Of a DNA stretch of 64,000 bases, positions 33,099 to 42,584 are shown piece after piece. The stretch covers positions 1 to 64,000 of the forward strand of contig NZ_JALJCK010000005.1 in NCBI RefSeq assembly GCF_022899355.1, written 5' to 3'. The position numbers were made by a program, and so were the translations under genes. Position 1 is the stretch's first letter. Every line of letters begins with the position of its first letter. The notes below the pieces were generated by a model. The model had not been told where the DNA came from, ran no database searches, and saw nothing but the letters and a program-made list of their open reading frames with translations. The stretch comes from Shinella yambaruensis (GTDB lineage Bacteria > Pseudomonadota > Alphaproteobacteria > Rhizobiales > Rhizobiaceae).

Positions 33099-34070
33099 TC
33101 AGGCGTGGCTGTCGAGGCCGCGCCAGAGATCGATACCACCTTCCATGGCACAGCGGTCGATATCCTTCAGCTCCTCGGCGGAGAAGGAGAGGTTCTTCAG
33201 GGCATCGAGGGAATCGTCCAACTGAGCGACATTGCGCGCGCCGATGAGGGCGGAGGTGATGCGCTGGTCGCGCAGCACCCAGGCGATGGCCATCTGCGCC
33301 AGCGATTGGCCACGGCGCTGCGCGATGGCGTCGAGCGCACGCACCCGGGCGAGATTGTCCTCGCTCAGCAGCTTTTCCTTGAAGGAGCCACCCCTGGCGG
33401 CGCGGGCGTCATCCGGGATGCCGTTCAGGTACTTCGAGGTGAGGAGGCCCTGCGCCAGCGGGGAGAAGGCGATGCAGCCGACGCCGAGTTCGTCGAGCGT
33501 ATCGAGCAGGCCATCCTCGATCCAGCGGTTCAGCATGGAATAGGAAGGCTGGTGGATGAGAAGGGGAACGCCTTCGGCGCGCATGCGCTCGGCCTCGCGG
33601 CTGCGTTCGGGGCCGTAGGAGGAGATCCCGACATAGAGTGCCTTGCCCTGGCGCACCATCTGCACGAGGGCGCCCATCGTTTCTTCCAGCGGCACGTCGA
33701 GGGTGGGACGATGGGAATAGAAGATATCCACGTAGTCGAGCTGCATGCGCTTGAGGCTCTGGTCGAGCGAAGCCATGAGATGCTTGCGCGAGCCGCTGAA
33801 CCGACCCTGCAGGTCTTCAAGACCGCTGCTGATGAGATCGAGGCCGGTGGCCACCTTTTCCGCAAGGGCGGCACCTGCAGCGGTCGGAGATACGCTGCGG
33901 CTCGTGCGGTTGAGCAGGCGGACACCGAGAGGCGCCTCCAGCGCCTTCATGCGATGACTGAGCGCCGATACAGAGACGTCAAGCTGATCGGCAGCCTTCC
34001 GGAAACTGCGGTGCCTGAGAATTGTCAGGAAAACGACCAAATCGGAAAGCTCGTTTCGGTTCGATGCCAT
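33099..34070 (-). CDS. Chimera: LysR DNA-binding domain fused in frame to truncated aldo/keto reductase
   Basis: This is a 323-residue open frame without interruption. Residues 1-90 are a complete LysR winged HTH and linker helix (FLTILRHRSFRKAADQLDVS, ALSHRMKALEAPLGVRLLNR, SVSPTAAG). From about residue 93 it becomes the C-terminal two thirds of a YghZ-type aldo/keto reductase (SRKHLMASLDQSLKRMQLDYVDIFYSHRP, then SALIGARNVAQLDDSLDAL). The reductase part has lost the N-terminal strands with the catalytic Asp, Tyr and Lys; only the His remains. The LysR part has lost its effector domain. It probably arose by deletion. If expressed, it would be a DNA-binding protein with a catalytically dead barrel. 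Start ATG 34070; an ATG at 34088 is also possible. Confidence 0.85.
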   Translation of the reverse strand: MASNRNELSDLVVFLTILRHRSFRKAADQLDVSVSALSHRMKALEAPLGVRLLNRTSRSVSPTAAGAALAEKVATGLDLISSGLEDLQGRFSGSRKHLMASLDQSLKRMQLDYVDIFYSHRPTLDVPLEETMGALVQMVRQGKALYVGISSYGPERSREAERMRAEGVPLLIHQPSYSMLNRWIEDGLLDTLDELGVGCIAFSPLAQGLLTSKYLNGIPDDARAARGGSFKEKLLSEDNLARVRALDAIAQRRGQSLAQMAIAWVLRDQRITSALIGARNVAQLDDSLDALKNLSFSAEELKDIDRCAMEGGIDLWRGLDSHA

Positions 34071-34313
34071 ATTGAAGCGCTCGGCCATCGCCCACTTGTC
34101 CCCCGTTACGAGATCCGTTCTGTTTCAAGTCGCGCAGGATTTCGGAGCGCGCCCCTTTTTGCGGCAGACAATCCGTTTAGCTGGAAAGACCAGGAACCGC
34201 GAGCCCGCCGGCATTTCCGGCGGGTCGCTTGCCAATCTCTGGACGAGGGATGTACCCTCGTCTGCATAAGGAGAAAGCCGGCCCGGGGAGGAACGGGTAC
34301 GGTGGGAACGACG

Positions 34314-35504
34314 ATGTTCGAGGAACACGATCCGTATCTCGTCGCACTTTCGGTGCTGGTCGCGATACTGGGAGGTTATACCGGTTTCGCCCTCGCGGCG
34401 CGGATCGGCAATTCGGTTTATACCGGCCGGCGGCTGCTTCTTTCCGGAGCGGCCGGCTTCCTGGCGGTCGGCATCTGGACGATGCATTTCATCGGCATGA
34501 TGGCCGCCCCCCTGCCGCAGGACGCCGCCTATCTCGTGCTGCCGACGCTCGTCTCCTTCCTCATCTGCGCCCTTGTCGTCGGCATTTCGCTCTATTTCGT
34601 CAGCATCGGCGGTCCCTCGCGCATGCGCGTGCTCTGGGCGGCGCTGCTTCTCGGCTTCGGCATCGCCTCCATGCATTATGTCGGCATCCATGGGCTCGCG
34701 GGGCCTTTCACCATCCGCCACGATTATCCGATGGTGGCGCTGTCGCTGCTGATCGCCATCGGCGCGGCCTATGGGGGCCTGCGCATCTATATCGCGCGCC
34801 ATGGCGGCCTGCGGCTGGCGCTCAGCGCCGTCGCCTTCGGCATCGCCGTTTCCGGCATGCACTATACGGCCATGTACGGCATGCATTTCGAGCCCGGCCC
34901 CGCTGGCGGGCATGCCATGGCCATGGACGGGCTCGTCGCCTCGCAGCAGGTCCTCTCGCTGGTCGTGGCGCTGCTCTGTTTCCTGGTCGCCGGCGGCTTC
35001 CTGCTTCTCCTCGTGCCGGAAGCGCATCTCAAGGCGGAGACCGAGCGGCCCGATCCGTCCGTTTCCGCCATCCGGGCGAACAGGGCGGCTCCGCTGGCCG
35101 GTCTCGGCCAGCCGGCCCGGCCATTGGTCACCAAGGTTCCCGTCGACGGCGCGGACGGCATCCGGTTCATCGAGACGGCCGATATCCGCAGCGTCCGCGC
35201 CGATGCACACTACACGCTCGTCCACGACGGGCAACGCGAGCGCATGTGCGCCTGGTCGATCTCGGAAATGGAATCGCAGCTCTGTCCCCAGACGTTCCTG
35301 CGCGTCCACCGCAGCCATATCGTCGCCGTGCCGCATATCGTGCTGATGCGCAAGGAGGGAGATGGCGCGGTCGTCGAGCTTGGCGGCGCCGTCCCGCATC
35401 TCGTTCCGGTGAGCCGGACGAAGATCTCCGAGCTGAAGGCGCGGCTGGGCCTCAGCCGGCGTGACGGCCCGCACCGGAACGATGCCATAGGTCAAAGTGC
35501 CTGA
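34314..35504 (+). CDS. MHYT-LytTR membrane sensor/regulator of the cox cluster (CoxC/CoxH-like)
   Basis: This protein has 396 residues. The N-terminal membrane MHYT domain has three repeats: TMHFIGMM (near 57), SMHYVGIH (near 120) and GMHYTAMYGMH (near 182). MHYT domains are proposed to bind copper and sense a diatomic gas. After a linker comes a LytTR DNA-binding domain (about 285-385, with FIETADIRSVRADAHYTLVHDG and FLRVHRSHIV). This architecture is that of CoxC/CoxH of CO oxidisers. It sits 127 bases before coxM on the same strand, so it probably controls coxMSL in response to CO. The start is preceded by GGTGGGA. Confidence 0.88.
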   Translation: MFEEHDPYLVALSVLVAILGGYTGFALAARIGNSVYTGRRLLLSGAAGFLAVGIWTMHFIGMMAAPLPQDAAYLVLPTLVSFLICALVVGISLYFVSIGGPSRMRVLWAALLLGFGIASMHYVGIHGLAGPFTIRHDYPMVALSLLIAIGAAYGGLRIYIARHGGLRLALSAVAFGIAVSGMHYTAMYGMHFEPGPAGGHAMAMDGLVASQQVLSLVVALLCFLVAGGFLLLLVPEAHLKAETERPDPSVSAIRANRAAPLAGLGQPARPLVTKVPVDGADGIRFIETADIRSVRADAHYTLVHDGQRERMCAWSISEMESQLCPQTFLRVHRSHIVAVPHIVLMRKEGDGAVVELGGAVPHLVPVSRTKISELKARLGLSRRDGPHRNDAIGQSA

Positions 35505-35607
35505 CGCAATTCGTGCGGGCAAAGCCGCCTTTCGTGCAGAAATCCGGCGCTGGTGCCGGAAAGCCGGCCGTCTCCTTGCCTGTCCGTCGCCCGAGGAAAA
35601 TGCTGAT

Positions 35608-35625
35608 CCTCCGTTATAGCGGAGG
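35608..35625 (+). promoter_or_regulatory. Hairpin enclosing the coxM ribosome-binding site
   Basis: CCTCCG and CGGAGG are perfect 6-bp arms around TTATAG. The right arm is the start of the coxM Shine-Dalgarno GGAGGAG, seven bases before the ATG at 35632. Folding would hide the ribosome-binding site, so it could tune coxM translation. Confidence 0.4.
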
Positions 35626-35631
35626 AGACCC

Positions 35632-36495
35632 ATGATACCCGGCCCGTTCCAGTTCCATCGGCCGCAATCGGTTGCCGATGCGGTGAAACTGCTCTCCAGC
35701 CTCGGGGATGAAGCGCGTCCGCTTGCCGGCGGCCATAGCCTCGTTCCCATGATGAAGCTGCGCCTCGCCACGCCCGAGCATCTCGTCGACCTGCACGGCA
35801 TCGGCGCGCTGAAGGGCATCCGGCGCGAGGGCGACACGCTCGTCATCGGCGCCATGACCACCCAGCATGAGCTGGTGGCCTCGCCGGAGATCGCGGCGCT
35901 CGTGCCGATCGTCAAGGAAACCTCGCTGCAGATCGCCGAACCGCAGGTGCGCTATCGCGGCACGCTCGGCGGCAATGTCGCCAATGGCGATCCGGGCAAT
36001 GACATGCCGGGGCTGATGATGGCGCTCGGCGCGCGCTACCGGCTGGAAGGGCCGGACGGCGTACGCGACGTCGATGCCGTCGATTTCTACCAGGGCGCCT
36101 ATTTCACCGCGCTCGAGCCCGGCGAACTCCTGACCGAAATCGCGATCCCGGTTCCACCGTCCGGCCACGGCTACGCCTACGAGAAGCTGAAGCGGAAGAT
36201 CGGCGACTATGCGACGGCCGCCGCCGCGGTGGTGTTGACGCTCTCCGCCGGCAAGGTGGCGACCTGTCGCATCGGCCTCACCAACCTGTCCGAGACGCCG
36301 CTTCTCGCCGAGGACGCCGCCGCCTGCGTGATCGGCATCACGCTCGACGAGGCGACGCTGGCCAAGGCCGCCGACCTCGCCCGCGCCGTCATGCAGCCGG
36401 CCGCCGACGGGCGCGGCCCGGCCGAATACCGCACGCATGTCGGCGGCATCATGGTCATGCGGGCGCTGAAGCGCGCTGCGGCCAGAGCCGCTTAA
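35632..36495 (+). CDS. coxM: Carbon monoxide dehydrogenase medium (FAD) subunit CoxM
   Basis: This is a 287-residue FAD-binding subunit of the molybdenum hydroxylase family. FAD motifs AGGHSLVPMMKLRLA (near 32) and TLGGNVANGDPGNDMPG (near 112-128) are intact. It opens PGPFQFHRPQSVADAV, typical of CoxM. It passes electrons from the CoxS iron-sulfur clusters to the quinone pool. It is the first structural gene, and the order M-S-L matches CO oxidisers such as Oligotropha. Confidence 0.94.
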   Translation: MIPGPFQFHRPQSVADAVKLLSSLGDEARPLAGGHSLVPMMKLRLATPEHLVDLHGIGALKGIRREGDTLVIGAMTTQHELVASPEIAALVPIVKETSLQIAEPQVRYRGTLGGNVANGDPGNDMPGLMMALGARYRLEGPDGVRDVDAVDFYQGAYFTALEPGELLTEIAIPVPPSGHGYAYEKLKRKIGDYATAAAAVVLTLSAGKVATCRIGLTNLSETPLLAEDAAACVIGITLDEATLAKAADLARAVMQPAADGRGPAEYRTHVGGIMVMRALKRAAARAA

Positions 36496-36497
36496 AG

Positions 36498-36540
36498 CAT
36501 TTCCAGGAAAAGTGCGAAGCGGTTTTCCGTCCGGAAATGC
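36498..36540. repeat. Short inverted intergenic repeat of rhizobial type between coxM and coxS
   Basis: GCATTTCC and GGAAATGC are the outer arms, with a conserved inside including AAAGTGCGAAGCGGTTTTCC. This kind of small palindromic repeat is scattered between genes in many Rhizobiales. Inside an operon it would form an RNA hairpin and might adjust the CoxM:CoxS ratio. Confidence 0.6.
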
Positions 36541-36562
36541 GTAAAAACTCTAGGAGGAAACG

Positions 36563-37063
36563 ATGGCAAAGACCCATGTGACGATGCGGGTGAACGGCAG
36601 CGAGGTCGAGGGCCTTGTCGAGCCGCGCACGCTGCTCGTGCATTTCATCCGCGAAAATCTCGCCCTGACCGGCACCCATATCGGCTGCGAGACCACCCAT
36701 TGCGGCGCCTGCACCGTCGATCTCGATGGCATGTCGGTGAAAAGCTGCACCGTCTTCGCCGTGCAGGCCGAAGGTTCCGAGATCACCACCATCGAAGGCA
36801 TGGCCAATGCGGACGGCACGTTGTCGGCCCTCCAGGAGGGTTTCCGCCAGATGCACGGGCTGCAATGCGGTTTCTGTACGCCCGGCATGATCGTGCGCGC
36901 CCACCGCCTGCTGAAGGAAAATCCCAACCCGAGCGAAGAGGAGATCCGCTTCGGCATCGCCGGCAATCTCTGTCGCTGCACCGGCTACCAGAACATCGTC
37001 AAGGCGATCCAATACGCTGCCGCCAAGATCAACGGCACGGAGTTCAGGGAGGCTGCGGAATGA
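36563..37063 (+). CDS. coxS: Carbon monoxide dehydrogenase small (2Fe-2S) subunit CoxS
   Basis: This protein has 166 residues. The plant-type [2Fe-2S] cysteines are C42, C47, C50 and C62 ([16 protein letters not shown]). The second cluster has CGFC (C102, C105) and CRC (C137, C139) in [11 protein letters not shown]. All eight ligands are present. It has a strong AGGAGG site before the ATG. The stop overlaps the coxL start (ATGA). Confidence 0.96.
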   Translation: MAKTHVTMRVNGSEVEGLVEPRTLLVHFIRENLALTGTHIGCETTHCGACTVDLDGMSVKSCTVFAVQAEGSEITTIEGMANADGTLSALQEGFRQMHGLQCGFCTPGMIVRAHRLLKENPNPSEEEIRFGIAGNLCRCTGYQNIVKAIQYAAAKINGTEFREAAE

Positions 37064-39477
37064 ACGACATGACCATCACGCGCGCCGAGCGCGAGGCCAA
37101 ACTCGAAGGCATGGGCTGCAAGCGCAAGCGCGTCGAGGATATCCGGTTCACCCAGGGCAAGGGCAATTACGTCGACGACGTCAAGCTGCCCGGCATGCTG
37201 CACGGCGATTTCGTCCGCTCGCCGCATCCCCATGCCCGCATCAAATCGATCGACAAGGAGAAGGCGCTGAAAGTGCCGGGCGTGCTCGCCGTGCTGACGG
37301 CGGAGGACCTGAAGGGCGTCAACCTCGCCTGGATGCCGACGCTGGCCGGCGACGTGCAGATGGTGCTGGCGGACGGCAAGGTGCTGTTCCAGAACCAGGA
37401 AGTGGCCTTCGTCGTCGCCACCGACCGTTATGCGGCCGATGACGGCATCAATGCGGTCGAGGTGGAGTACGAGGCCCTACCTGTCCTCGTCGATCCGTTC
37501 CACGCCATGGACCCCGATGCACCGGTGTTGCGCGAGGACCTCGCAGGCAAGACGGAAGGCGCGCACGGCCCGCGAAGACACCACAACCACATCTTCGAAT
37601 GGACCGTCGGCGACCGGGATTTGACGGATGCCGCCTTTCGCAAGGCGGAGGTGACGATCAAGGAGATGATCTCCTATCACCGCACGCACCCCTCCCCGCT
37701 GGAGACCTGCCAGTGCCTGTGTTCGTTCGACAAGGTGAAGGGGGAACTGACGATCTACGGCACCTTCCAGGCGCCGCACGTCATCCGCACCGTCGTGGCG
37801 CTGATCGCCAAGATTCCCGAGCACAAGATCCATGTGATCGCGCCGGATATCGGCGGCGGCTTCGGTAACAAGGTCGGCGCCTATCCGGGTTATATCTGCG
37901 CCGCCGTCGCCTCGATCGTCACGGGGCGGCCGGTGAAATGGGTCGAGGACCGCATCGAGAACCTTTGCGCCACCTCGTTCGCCCGCGACTACCACATGAC
38001 GACCGAGATCGCCGCGACGAAGGAGGGCAAGGTCACGGGCCTGCGCGTGCATGTGCTCGCCGACCACGGCGCCTTCGATGCCTGTGCCGACCCGTCGAAA
38101 TGGCCGGCCGGCTTCTTCAACATCGTCACCGGCTCCTATGATTTCCCCACCGCCCATCTCGCGGTCGACGGCGTCTATACCAACAAGGCGCCGGGCGGCG
38201 TCGCCTATCGCTGCTCCTTCCGGGTGACGGAGGCGGCTTATTGCATCGAGCGGGCGATGGATATCCTCGCCCAGAAGCTCGGCATGGACCCGGCCGAACT
38301 GCGGCTGAAGAATTTCATCCGCCAGGAGCAGTTCCCCTATCACTCGGCGCTCGGCTGGGAATATGATTCCGGCGACTACCACACCGCCATGAAGAAGATG
38401 ATGGAGGTGGTGGATTATGCCGGCCTGCGCCGCGAGCAGGCGGAAAAGCGCGCGGCCTTCCAGCGCGGCGAGACCCGCGAGATCATGGGCCTCGGCATTT
38501 CCTTCTTCACCGAGATCGTCGGCGCCGGCCCGTCGAAGAACTGCGACATCCTCGGCATCGCCATGTTCGACAGCTGCGAGATCCGGCTCCACCCGACCGG
38601 TGCCGGCATCGCCCGCATGGGCACGAAAAGCCAGGGCCAGGGTCACGAGACGACCTGGGCGCAGATCATCGCCACGGAGATCGGCATTCCCGCCGACGAC
38701 ATCATGGTCGAGGAAGGCAACACCGACACCGCGCCCTACGGGCTCGGCACCTACGGTTCGCGCTCCACGCCCGTCGCGGGTGCCGCGATCGCCATGGCGG
38801 CGCGCAAGGTGAAGGCCAAGGCGCAGATGATCGCCGCCTACCGGCTGGAGGTGCACGAGGACGACCTCGAATGGGATATCGACGGTTTTCGCGTGAAGGG
38901 CCTGCCGGAAAAATTCCTCGGCATGAAGGACATCTGCTGGATCGCCTACAATGCGCCGCCGCCCGGCATGGAGCCGGGCCTGGAGGCGGTGAGCTATTAC
39001 GATCCGCCGAACATGACCTATCCCTTCGGCGCCTATCTCTGCGTCATGGATATCGACGTCGATACCGGCGTCTACAAGGTGCGCCGCTTCTACGCGCTCG
39101 ACGATTGCGGCACGCGCATCAACCCGATGATCATCGAGGGGCAGGTGCATGGCGGGCTGACGGAAGCCTTCGCGATCGCCATGGGCCAGGAGATCCGCTA
39201 CGACGAGAACGGCAATGTGGTGACCGGCTCGTTCATGGACTTCTTCCTGCCGACGGCGGTGGAAACGCCGCATTGGGAGACCGATTTCACCGTCACGCCC
39301 TCGCCGCACCACCCGATCGGCGCCAAGGGTGTCGGCGAAAGCCCGAATGTCGGCGGCGTGCCGGCCTTCTCCAACGCCGTCAACGACGCCTTCTCGTTCC
39401 TGGGATCGACGCATATCCAGATGCCGCACGATTTCTGGCGCAACTGGCAGGCGGCGAAGACGCTCGGCGCGGTGTAG
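37060..39477 (+). CDS. coxL: Aerobic carbon monoxide dehydrogenase large (Mo-Cu) subunit CoxL, form I
   Basis: This is an 805-residue catalytic subunit that oxidises CO to CO2 at a Mo-Cu-cytosine-dinucleotide centre. The active-site loop reads AYRCSFR (382-388); its cysteine (C385) is the copper ligand in form I enzymes. The molybdenum motifs GGGFGNK and the catalytic-glutamate region [13 protein letters not shown] are present. Form II relatives have AYRGAGR, so this is assigned as a true CO dehydrogenase. ATG 37060 overlaps coxS by four bases. Confidence 0.96.
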   Translation: MNDMTITRAEREAKLEGMGCKRKRVEDIRFTQGKGNYVDDVKLPGMLHGDFVRSPHPHARIKSIDKEKALKVPGVLAVLTAEDLKGVNLAWMPTLAGDVQMVLADGKVLFQNQEVAFVVATDRYAADDGINAVEVEYEALPVLVDPFHAMDPDAPVLREDLAGKTEGAHGPRRHHNHIFEWTVGDRDLTDAAFRKAEVTIKEMISYHRTHPSPLETCQCLCSFDKVKGELTIYGTFQAPHVIRTVVALIAKIPEHKIHVIAPDIGGGFGNKVGAYPGYICAAVASIVTGRPVKWVEDRIENLCATSFARDYHMTTEIAATKEGKVTGLRVHVLADHGAFDACADPSKWPAGFFNIVTGSYDFPTAHLAVDGVYTNKAPGGVAYRCSFRVTEAAYCIERAMDILAQKLGMDPAELRLKNFIRQEQFPYHSALGWEYDSGDYHTAMKKMMEVVDYAGLRREQAEKRAAFQRGETREIMGLGISFFTEIVGAGPSKNCDILGIAMFDSCEIRLHPTGAGIARMGTKSQGQGHETTWAQIIATEIGIPADDIMVEEGNTDTAPYGLGTYGSRSTPVAGAAIAMAARKVKAKAQMIAAYRLEVHEDDLEWDIDGFRVKGLPEKFLGMKDICWIAYNAPPPGMEPGLEAVSYYDPPNMTYPFGAYLCVMDIDVDTGVYKVRRFYALDDCGTRINPMIIEGQVHGGLTEAFAIAMGQEIRYDENGNVVTGSFMDFFLPTAVETPHWETDFTVTPSPHHPIGAKGVGESPNVGGVPAFSNAVNDAFSFLGSTHIQMPHDFWRNWQAAKTLGAV

Positions 39478-39511
39478 GATTGGTCCGATGCGCAGGTTTC
39501 GCCCCTCATCC

Positions 39512-39637
39512 CGCTGCCGCGACCTTCTCCCCGCAAGCGGGGAGAAGGGGCAGGAGGCTTGGCCTTCCTTCATCTTGTTTAGGGAAAACGGTGCATCGTT
39601 CTCCTTCTCCCCGCTTGCGGGGAGAAGGTGCCGGCAG
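39512..39637. repeat. RIME-like double palindrome between coxL and coxD
   Basis: Two copies of the palindrome, CCTTCTCCCCGC then AAGCGGGGAGAAGG (39523-39548) and its inverse with TTGC (39603-39628), sit in opposite orientation about 54 bases apart. Matching CTGCCG/CGGCAG ends lie outside. Two large related palindromes are the build of the rhizobial intergenic mosaic element RIME. It lies in the middle of the cox operon, so it would be transcribed and could act as an mRNA processing or stability element. Confidence 0.75.
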
Positions 39638-39669
39638 GCCTCCCGCCATGCGACGGATGGGGCCACGAC

Positions 39670-40548
39670 ATGAACACGCTCTCCCGCCCCGAAATCGGCG
39701 AGCGTTTGGCGAGCGCCGGCTACATTGCCGACCGCGACCTGACGGTCGCCCTCTCGCTGATGCAGATGCTCTCCCGCCCCCTGCTGCTGGAAGGTGAGGC
39801 CGGCGTCGGCAAGACGGCGGTCGCCTATGCCATCGCATCGGTGCACGAGACGGAACTGATCCGGCTGCAATGCTACGAGGGGCTGGACCAGTCGGCGGCG
39901 CTCTACGAGTGGAACTACCAGCGCCAGCTGCTGGCCATCCAGGCCCGGCAGGGCGAGGCGGCCGGCGGGCTGGAAGACGCGGTCTTTTCCGAAAAATACC
40001 TGATGGAACGTCCGCTGCTCGCGGCCATCCGCCGGCAGAAGGCGCCGGTGCTGCTGATCGACGAGATCGACCGGGCCGACGAGGAATTCGAAGCGTTCCT
40101 CCTGGAACTGCTCTCCGATTTCCAGGTCTCCATTCCCGAACTCGGCACGATCACCGCCACGACGATCCCGCATGTCGTGCTGACCTCGAACGGCACGCGC
40201 GAGCTTTCCGATGCGCTCCGGCGGCGCTGCCTCTATCACCATATCGACTATCCCGATGTCGAGCGCGAGGCGCGTATCATCCTCGCCCGCATCGAAGGGG
40301 CCGGCGCGGCGCTCGCCCTGCAGATCGCCCGCATGGTCGAGAACATCCGCAAGGAGGACCTGCGCAAGGTGCCGGGCGTCGCCGAAACGCTGGACTGGGC
40401 GGCGGTGCTCGTCGGCCTCGATATTGCCGACCTGAAGGACGATCCCGAAGCGGTGCACGAGACGCTGGCCTGCCTGCTCAAGACCCGCGAGGACAAGGCG
40501 CGCTTCCGCCGCGAAGTCACCGAGCGCCTGTTGGGGAGGGTGGCATGA
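39670..40548 (+). CDS. coxD: CoxD, MoxR-type AAA+ ATPase for CO dehydrogenase maturation
   Basis: This is a 292-residue AAA+ protein with P-loop GEAGVGKT (42-49), Walker B PVLLIDEIDRADEEFEAFLLELL and sensor 1 VVLTSNGTRELSDALRRRC. CoxD-type ATPases act with CoxE and CoxF to insert sulfur and copper into the Mo centre of CoxL. I chose ATG 39670 because earlier codons read through the RIME-like repeat. The stop overlaps coxE by four bases. Confidence 0.92.
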   Translation: MNTLSRPEIGERLASAGYIADRDLTVALSLMQMLSRPLLLEGEAGVGKTAVAYAIASVHETELIRLQCYEGLDQSAALYEWNYQRQLLAIQARQGEAAGGLEDAVFSEKYLMERPLLAAIRRQKAPVLLIDEIDRADEEFEAFLLELLSDFQVSIPELGTITATTIPHVVLTSNGTRELSDALRRRCLYHHIDYPDVEREARIILARIEGAGAALALQIARMVENIRKEDLRKVPGVAETLDWAAVLVGLDIADLKDDPEAVHETLACLLKTREDKARFRREVTERLLGRVA

Positions 40549-41729
40549 GCTGTTGCGGCACGCCCCTAACCCCGGAGGAATCGAGCGCGGTCGGCCGTCT
40601 CATCGCGGAAAAGCTGTCGGCCTTCCTGAAGACGCTGCGCGACAACGGCTTTTCCGTCGGGCTCGGCGAGGGCCGCGATGCCGCAGCGCTGATGGCCGCC
40701 GGCTATGCGGAAAAGCCCGGCCTGCTGCGCTCCGCCCTGAAACATCTGTTTTCCGCCCGCCGCAGCGAATGGGAGCGGTTCGACGGCATTTTCGATGCCT
40801 TCTGGCTGGGAAAACGCGTACGCAGCCGGAGCGCGGCTTCGGGACATGTCGGCCCAGGCCTGAAAGCCCTGGAGGGCGGCGGGGCGAAGGGCGGCGCGGT
40901 TTCTGATCAGGCCCCTGCCGACGGCGGAGAGGGCGTGGGCGGCGGCGAAAGCCGGATGGAGGGCGCCTCCGCCGTCGAGACGCTTTCCGGCATCGACCTC
41001 CGAAAACTCTCCGATCCGGCGGACATGGCGCGGGCGCATGACATCGCCGCCGATCTCGCGCGGGCGATGCGCACGCGGCTCACCCGCCGCGATCTCGCCC
41101 GCCGGCGCGGCTACCGCATCGACCTGCGCCGCACGATCCACGGCAATATCGGCCATGGCGGCGTGCCGCTGGATCTCGTCCGGCGCCGGCGCAAGGAAAA
41201 GCCGCTGCGCCTCGTCATGCTGCTCGACGCCTCCGGCTCGATGACGCCCTATACGGGGCTCTTCCTGCGCTTCATGCATGGCGTGCTCGACGCCTTTCGC
41301 GAGTCGGAGGCCTTCCTCTTCCACACCCGGCTTGCCCATGTCTCCGACGCCATGAAGGAGCGCGATGCGCAACGCGCCCTCGACCGGCTGTCCATGATGG
41401 CGGAGGGCGCCGGCGGCGGCACGCGCATCGGCGAATGCCTCGCCACCTTCAACCGCTGGCATGCCGCCCGCGTCATCCATTCGCGCACCTGCGTGATGAT
41501 CGTCTCGGACGGCTACGAGACGGGCGATGCCGCGCAGCTGGCTCGGGAGATGGCGGCGCTGCGCCGCCGCTGCCGGCGTATTGCCTGGCTGAACCCGATG
41601 ATGGGCTGGGACGGCTATGCGCCGGAGGCGGCCGGCATCCGCGCCGCGCTGCCGTTCGTCGACCTGCATGCGCCGGCCAATACGCTCGAAAGCCTTGCGG
41701 CGCTCGAACCCTATCTTGCGAAACTCTGA
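40545..41729 (+). CDS. coxE: CoxE, VWA-domain protein for CO dehydrogenase maturation
   Basis: This is a 394-residue protein. The C-terminal von Willebrand A-type domain has the metal site DASGS (228-232), and later MIVSDGYETGD. An Arg-rich stretch lies just before it. A low-complexity Gly/Ala-rich segment (about 95-140) separates the N-terminal helical part. It overlaps coxD by four bases, as AAA+/VWA partner genes often do. The pair is expected to work as a MoxR-VWA chaperone. Confidence 0.92.
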   Translation: MSCCGTPLTPEESSAVGRLIAEKLSAFLKTLRDNGFSVGLGEGRDAAALMAAGYAEKPGLLRSALKHLFSARRSEWERFDGIFDAFWLGKRVRSRSAASGHVGPGLKALEGGGAKGGAVSDQAPADGGEGVGGGESRMEGASAVETLSGIDLRKLSDPADMARAHDIAADLARAMRTRLTRRDLARRRGYRIDLRRTIHGNIGHGGVPLDLVRRRRKEKPLRLVMLLDASGSMTPYTGLFLRFMHGVLDAFRESEAFLFHTRLAHVSDAMKERDAQRALDRLSMMAEGAGGGTRIGECLATFNRWHAARVIHSRTCVMIVSDGYETGDAAQLAREMAALRRRCRRIAWLNPMMGWDGYAPEAAGIRAALPFVDLHAPANTLESLAALEPYLAKL

Positions 41730-41740
41730 GGGAGGTCGCG

Positions 41741-42571
41741 ATGAACGCCCATGTCGATGTGATGGATCTCGCCAATCGCCTCAAATCCGCCGAGGAAGCC
41801 TTCGTGCTCGCCACCGTCGTGCGCACCGTCTCGGTGACCGCGGCCAAGGCCGGCGCCAAGGCGGTGATCCGCCCGGACGGCACGATCGTCGCCGGCTGGA
41901 TCGGCGGCGGCTGCGCCCGCGGCGCGGTGCTGCGTGCCGCCCGGCAGGCGCTGATGGACGGCAAGGCGCGGCTGATCTCGGTGCAGCCGAAGGAGCTTCT
42001 GGCCGAACACGGCGTTGCGGCCGGCGAATTGCGCGAAGGCATCCAGTTCTCCGCCAACATGTGCCCCAGCAAGGGCACGATGGACATCTTCATCGAGCCG
42101 GTGCTGCCGCGCCCGGCGCTCGTCGTGTTCGGGGCGAGCCCCGTCGCGATGGCGGTGGTGGAACAGGCCGCCCTGCTCGGCTTCCACATCACGCTCGCCG
42201 CACCCGCCGCCGACCGCGCCGCGCCGCCTATGGCTGATGTCGTGGTGGATGGATTTGCCATTGCCGAACCGCCGGTCGGCAAGATTTTCGCGCTGGTCGC
42301 CACCCAGGGCAGCGGCGACCTCGCCGCACTCCAGGCGGCGCTCGCCCTTGAGGCCGAATATTACGGTTTCGTCGGAAGCGGGCGGAAGATGGCCGCGCTC
42401 AAGGCCGATCTGTCCCACGCGGACATTCCGCCCGAGCGGCTCGACCGGATCAAGGGACCGGCAGGCCTCGATCTCGGCGCCATCACGCCGGAGGAAATCG
42501 CCCTGTCCATCCTCGCCGAAATTCTCGTCATCCGCCGCCGCGACCAGCGTGGCGACACCACCACAGCCTGA
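41741..42571 (+). CDS. coxF: CoxF, XdhC-family maturation factor
   Basis: This is a 276-residue XdhC/CoxI-family protein. The N-terminal XdhC_CoxI domain has VVRTVSVTAAKAGAKAVIRPDGTIVAGWIGGGCARG. The C-terminal Rossmann domain has LVVFGASPVAMAVV, YYGFVGSGRKMAAL and the tail GAITPEEIALSILAEIL. XdhC-type proteins handle the molybdenum cofactor before insertion. It follows coxE by 11 bases with a GGAGG site. Confidence 0.92.
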   Translation: MNAHVDVMDLANRLKSAEEAFVLATVVRTVSVTAAKAGAKAVIRPDGTIVAGWIGGGCARGAVLRAARQALMDGKARLISVQPKELLAEHGVAAGELREGIQFSANMCPSKGTMDIFIEPVLPRPALVVFGASPVAMAVVEQAALLGFHITLAAPAADRAAPPMADVVVDGFAIAEPPVGKIFALVATQGSGDLAALQAALALEAEYYGFVGSGRKMAALKADLSHADIPPERLDRIKGPAGLDLGAITPEEIALSILAEILVIRRRDQRGDTTTA

Positions 42572-42584
42572 AAGGACATTTCTC

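Noticed and set aside
33048-34313. Upstream 422 codons open in frame with the MHYT-LytTR protein
   Set aside because: This part is antisense to the LysR-reductase chimera, is rich in His/Arg without domains, and the family length fits a start at 34314.
39512-39637. Double palindrome as CRISPR repeats or a rho-independent terminator
   Set aside because: Only two inverted copies, no regular spacers and no T-run; the layout fits a RIME-type repeat.
37477-40458. A 993-codon open frame on the minus strand
   Set aside because: It runs antisense to coxL and coxD, whose protein motifs are complete. High GC leaves long open frames on the other strand.
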